Origin: Rhodoferax sp.
GTDB lineage: Bacteria > Pseudomonadota > Gammaproteobacteria > Burkholderiales > Burkholderiaceae_C
Assembly: GCA_020048795.1 (NCBI GenBank)
Contig: JAIFMA010000039.1
Coordinates: forward strand, 1-35,890
Length of the DNA: 35,890 nt
Direction: 5' to 3'
Part shown: positions 34,231 through 35,890 of the stretch, one piece after another
Numbering within the stretch: the first letter of the stretch is position 1
Layout: each line of letters begins with the position of its first letter
The notes under the pieces: model-generated
Databases searched by the model: none
The model's input: only the letters and a program-made list of their open reading frames with translations
What the model was told of the DNA's origin: nothing
Program-made: the position numbers and the translations under genes

Positions 34231-35049
34231 ATGCCGACCAAGCTGGATCAGCCCGCTGCCCGCGATGGCGAGGGCAAAAACGGTGTTCAGTCACTGGAGA
34301 TTGGCATGGCCATCCTGCGCGCCATCAGCAGCGGTCACCGGGCCATGATGCTCAAGGACATTGCCGCCGCCGCTGACATGCCGGCCTCCAAAGTGCACCG
34401 CTACATTGTCAGCCTGGTGCGCTCCGGGCTGGTGGAGCAGGACCCCGCCACCTCACGTTACGACCTGGGCCCGTTTGCGCTGAGCCTGGGCCTGGTGGCA
34501 GTGGACCGCCTCGACCGCGTCAAACTGGGCCTGGCGGCCATCGCCGACCTGCGCGATGAGATCAACCAGACCACGGCGCTGGCGATCTGGAGTGACAACG
34601 GCCCGGTCATCATCCGCTCGGTGCGCCCGTACCGTCCGATCACGGTCAATGTGGTTACCGGCACGGCCCTGCACTTGCTGACATCGGCCAGTGGGCGGGT
34701 CTATGCGGCCTGGTTACCCCGGGCCACCACTCAGTTGCGCATCAGCCGCGAGCAGGCGACCCTGTCGCTGCCCGAGACGCTGAAAACTGCCAGCGGGGTG
34801 GATGCCATGCTGAGCCAGGTGCGCCAGGATGGCGTCTCGACGGTGGTGGACTACCACCTGGTGCCCGGCGTAGCGGCGGCGGCGGCTCCGGTGTTCAATT
34901 TCAAAAACGACATCACCCTGTCCATCCTGGCGATCGGCGTCAAGGACATGATTGACCTGTCACTGGACGGCCCGGTGATCAACGCTCTCAAAGGTTCGGC
35001 GCAGGCTTTGTCGATGCGCCTGGGATATGCTGGTGGGCAAAGGGTTTAA
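34231..35049 (+). CDS. IclR family transcriptional regulator
   Basis: A 272-residue DNA-binding regulator. The winged helix-turn-helix is at about residues 20-80 (SLEIGMAILRAI, LKDIAAAADMPASKVHRYI, LVRSGLVEQD, SRYDLGPFALSLG). The C-terminal effector-binding domain (about 95-265) has VYAAWLP after TGTALHLLTSASGR, then DGVSTVVDYHLVPGVAAAAAPVF and ILAIGV. IclR proteins often control catabolic or transport operons beside them. The branched-chain-type transporter operon starting 240 bases downstream on the same strand is the likely target (inference). Confidence 0.93.
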   Translation: MPTKLDQPAARDGEGKNGVQSLEIGMAILRAISSGHRAMMLKDIAAAADMPASKVHRYIVSLVRSGLVEQDPATSRYDLGPFALSLGLVAVDRLDRVKLGLAAIADLRDEINQTTALAIWSDNGPVIIRSVRPYRPITVNVVTGTALHLLTSASGRVYAAWLPRATTQLRISREQATLSLPETLKTASGVDAMLSQVRQDGVSTVVDYHLVPGVAAAAAPVFNFKNDITLSILAIGVKDMIDLSLDGPVINALKGSAQALSMRLGYAGGQRV

Positions 35050-35149
35050 GTACAGCCCTTTATCAGCTTGATCTTTGTGCTCTTCAAACCATAGCAATAA
35101 TTCAATAACTGACGCTTTTTTGATTCGGGAAAACACCTATGAATATCGA

Positions 35150-35178
35150 TTGACAGAATTGATTCCATATTTCAGAAT
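35150..35178 (+). promoter_or_regulatory. Probable sigma-70 promoter for the liv-type transporter operon
   Basis: A perfect -35 box TTGACA (35150-35155) is followed after 17 bases by CAGAAT (35173-35178), which matches the -10 consensus at four of six positions. The region 35060-35185 is AT-rich compared with its neighbours. The start of transcription would be near 35185, about 50 bases before the small frame at 35233 and 105 before livH. Confidence 0.5.
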
Positions 35179-35232
35179 TCGTCCGTCCAACAAAGAGACC
35201 CTTTCAAGGGCTCAAACAACAGGAGATATGTC

Positions 35233-35289
35233 ATGGTGCAGTGGTCAACCCACACGGGCTTGATGGAGTCTGCGGCCCGGAGCGTCTGA
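35233..35289 (+). CDS. Possible 18-aa leader peptide coupled to livH
   Basis: ATG at 35233 lies seven bases after AGGAG (35221-35225), ideal spacing, and the frame MVQWSTHTGLMESAARSV ends in TGA whose last base is the A of the livH ATG (TGATG). This favours translational coupling. It has no run of Leu, Ile or Val codons, so classical attenuation control is not suggested. It may be a short coupling leader or the relic of a deleted gene. Confidence 0.4.
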   Translation: MVQWSTHTGLMESAARSV

Positions 35290-35890
35290 TGCTGGCCGAG
35301 TTTCTGCAGTTTCTTTTTTCTGGCATCACCGTGGGTGCCACCTACGCGCTGGCGGCGCTGGGCTTTACGCTGATCTACAACGCCAGCAACGTCATCAACT
35401 TTGCCCAGGGTGAGTTCATCATGCTGGGCGGCATGCTGGCGGTGTATTTCAGCCAGGCCGGTCTGCCGCTGCCAGTGGCGCTGGTGCTGGCGATTGTGCT
35501 GCCGGCGATGGTGGGTGTGCTGGTGGAAAAGCTGGCGATTGAGCCGGTCAAGGGGGCCGAGTCGGTCACGTTGATCATCATCACCATTGGCGCTTCGCTG
35601 GTGATTCGCGGCCTGGTGCAGGTCTGGCTGGGCAAAAACACTTTCAGCCTGCCGGCGTTTTCAGGCGACACACCGCTGCACTTTCTGGGTGCCACGCTGA
35701 TGCCGCAAAGCCTGTGGGTGCTGGGGGTCACAGCCCTCGTGGTGCTGGCGCTGTGGTACTTTTTTAACCGCACCTTGCACGGCAAGGCGATGCTGGCCAC
35801 CTCCTTCAACCGGGTAGCGGCTGAGCTGGTGGGCATCAATACCAACTGGGTGCTGTTTTTGAGTTTTGCCATGTCGGCCGCGCTGGGTGC
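35289..35890 (+). CDS. livH: Branched-chain amino acid ABC transporter permease, LivH-type (partial, 3' end outside window)
   Basis: The first 200 residues of an inner-membrane permease. The N terminus MLAEFLQFLFSGITVGATYALAALGFTLIYNASNVINFAQGEF (quoted in part: GATYALAALGFTLIYNA, NFAQGEF) is the LivH signature, followed by FMLGG-type helix IMLGGMLAVYF and the segment VTLIIITIGASLVIRGL. The conserved GKAMLATSFNRVAAELVGI loop is where the permease contacts the ATPase. These transporters import Leu/Ile/Val, or in Burkholderiales many aromatic acids and amides. GGAG lies six bases before the ATG. The gene runs off the window; LivM, LivG, LivF and a binding protein are expected beyond. Confidence 0.92.
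   Translation, partial: MLAEFLQFLFSGITVGATYALAALGFTLIYNASNVINFAQGEFIMLGGMLAVYFSQAGLPLPVALVLAIVLPAMVGVLVEKLAIEPVKGAESVTLIIITIGASLVIRGLVQVWLGKNTFSLPAFSGDTPLHFLGATLMPQSLWVLGVTALVVLALWYFFNRTLHGKAMLATSFNRVAAELVGINTNWVLFLSFAMSAALG

Noticed and set aside
1..35890. CRISPR array, rRNA or tRNA genes
   Set aside because: No regularly spaced direct repeats and no tRNA or rRNA signature sequences were found on reading both strands.

Overview
The window is a moderately GC-rich, gene-dense bacterial chromosome segment. Protein styles point to a betaproteobacterium of the order Burkholderiales, most like Comamonadaceae (Rhodoferax/Polaromonas-type). That assignment is inference from recognisable families (Imp-style type VI secretion genes, RadA, LivH, an IclR regulator, a butyryl-CoA:acetate-type CoA-transferase); no rRNA or tRNA is present to confirm it.

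Layout. (1) 1-336 (+): the tail of a gene whose end resembles an HD-GYP c-di-GMP phosphodiesterase. (2) 337-1038: non-coding, with an 18/21 inverted repeat (426-540) and a string of hairpins (663-761) resembling the orphaned right end of an IS200/IS605 element. (3) 1039-25434 (-): one very long, tightly packed operon encoding a complete type VI secretion system (T6SS), read in the order tssB, tssC, hcp, tssE, tssF, tssG, tssH (clpV), vgrG, a MORN-like repeat protein, a DUF4280-type PAAR-like protein, a 69-aa membrane protein, then an embedded amino-acid module, then tssJ, tssK, tssL, tssM, tssA. (4) 25849-27510 (-): an AT-richer accessory patch with a 403-aa protein of unknown role (candidate effector) and a small frameshifted gene. 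(5) 27717-28259 (-): a stand-alone cyclic-nucleotide-binding-domain protein. (6) 28572 to the end (+): housekeeping and metabolic genes: radA, an acetyl-CoA hydrolase/transferase, a MurU-like nucleotidyltransferase, pepP-type aminopeptidase, an IclR regulator and the start of a branched-chain amino-acid ABC transporter operon (livH).

The most unusual content is inside the T6SS operon. Between the spike genes and tssJ lie a periplasmic family-3 amino-acid-binding protein, two divergent dicarboxylate/amino acid:cation symporter (DAACS) paralogues, and an Asp/Glu-type racemase with both catalytic cysteines. These are joined to each other and to tssJ by 4-8 base overlaps or an 8-base gap, so they are probably translated with the secretion apparatus. 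Both symporters have lost the NMDGT cation-site motif and carry Arg at the Met position of it. One has an extra C-terminal membrane segment. The binding protein has no ABC partner here. A T6SS-coupled sensing or uptake system for acidic (possibly D-) amino acids is the leading hypothesis; it is inference only.

Other oddities are a TssM without a recognisable Walker A motif, a candidate effector with a C-terminal HS(S/T)xLAG...SGHYxP module, and an 18-codon reading frame with a good ribosome site coupled to livH. No FHA, Ser/Thr kinase/phosphatase or TagF gene is seen, so post-translational T6SS control genes are absent from the window.
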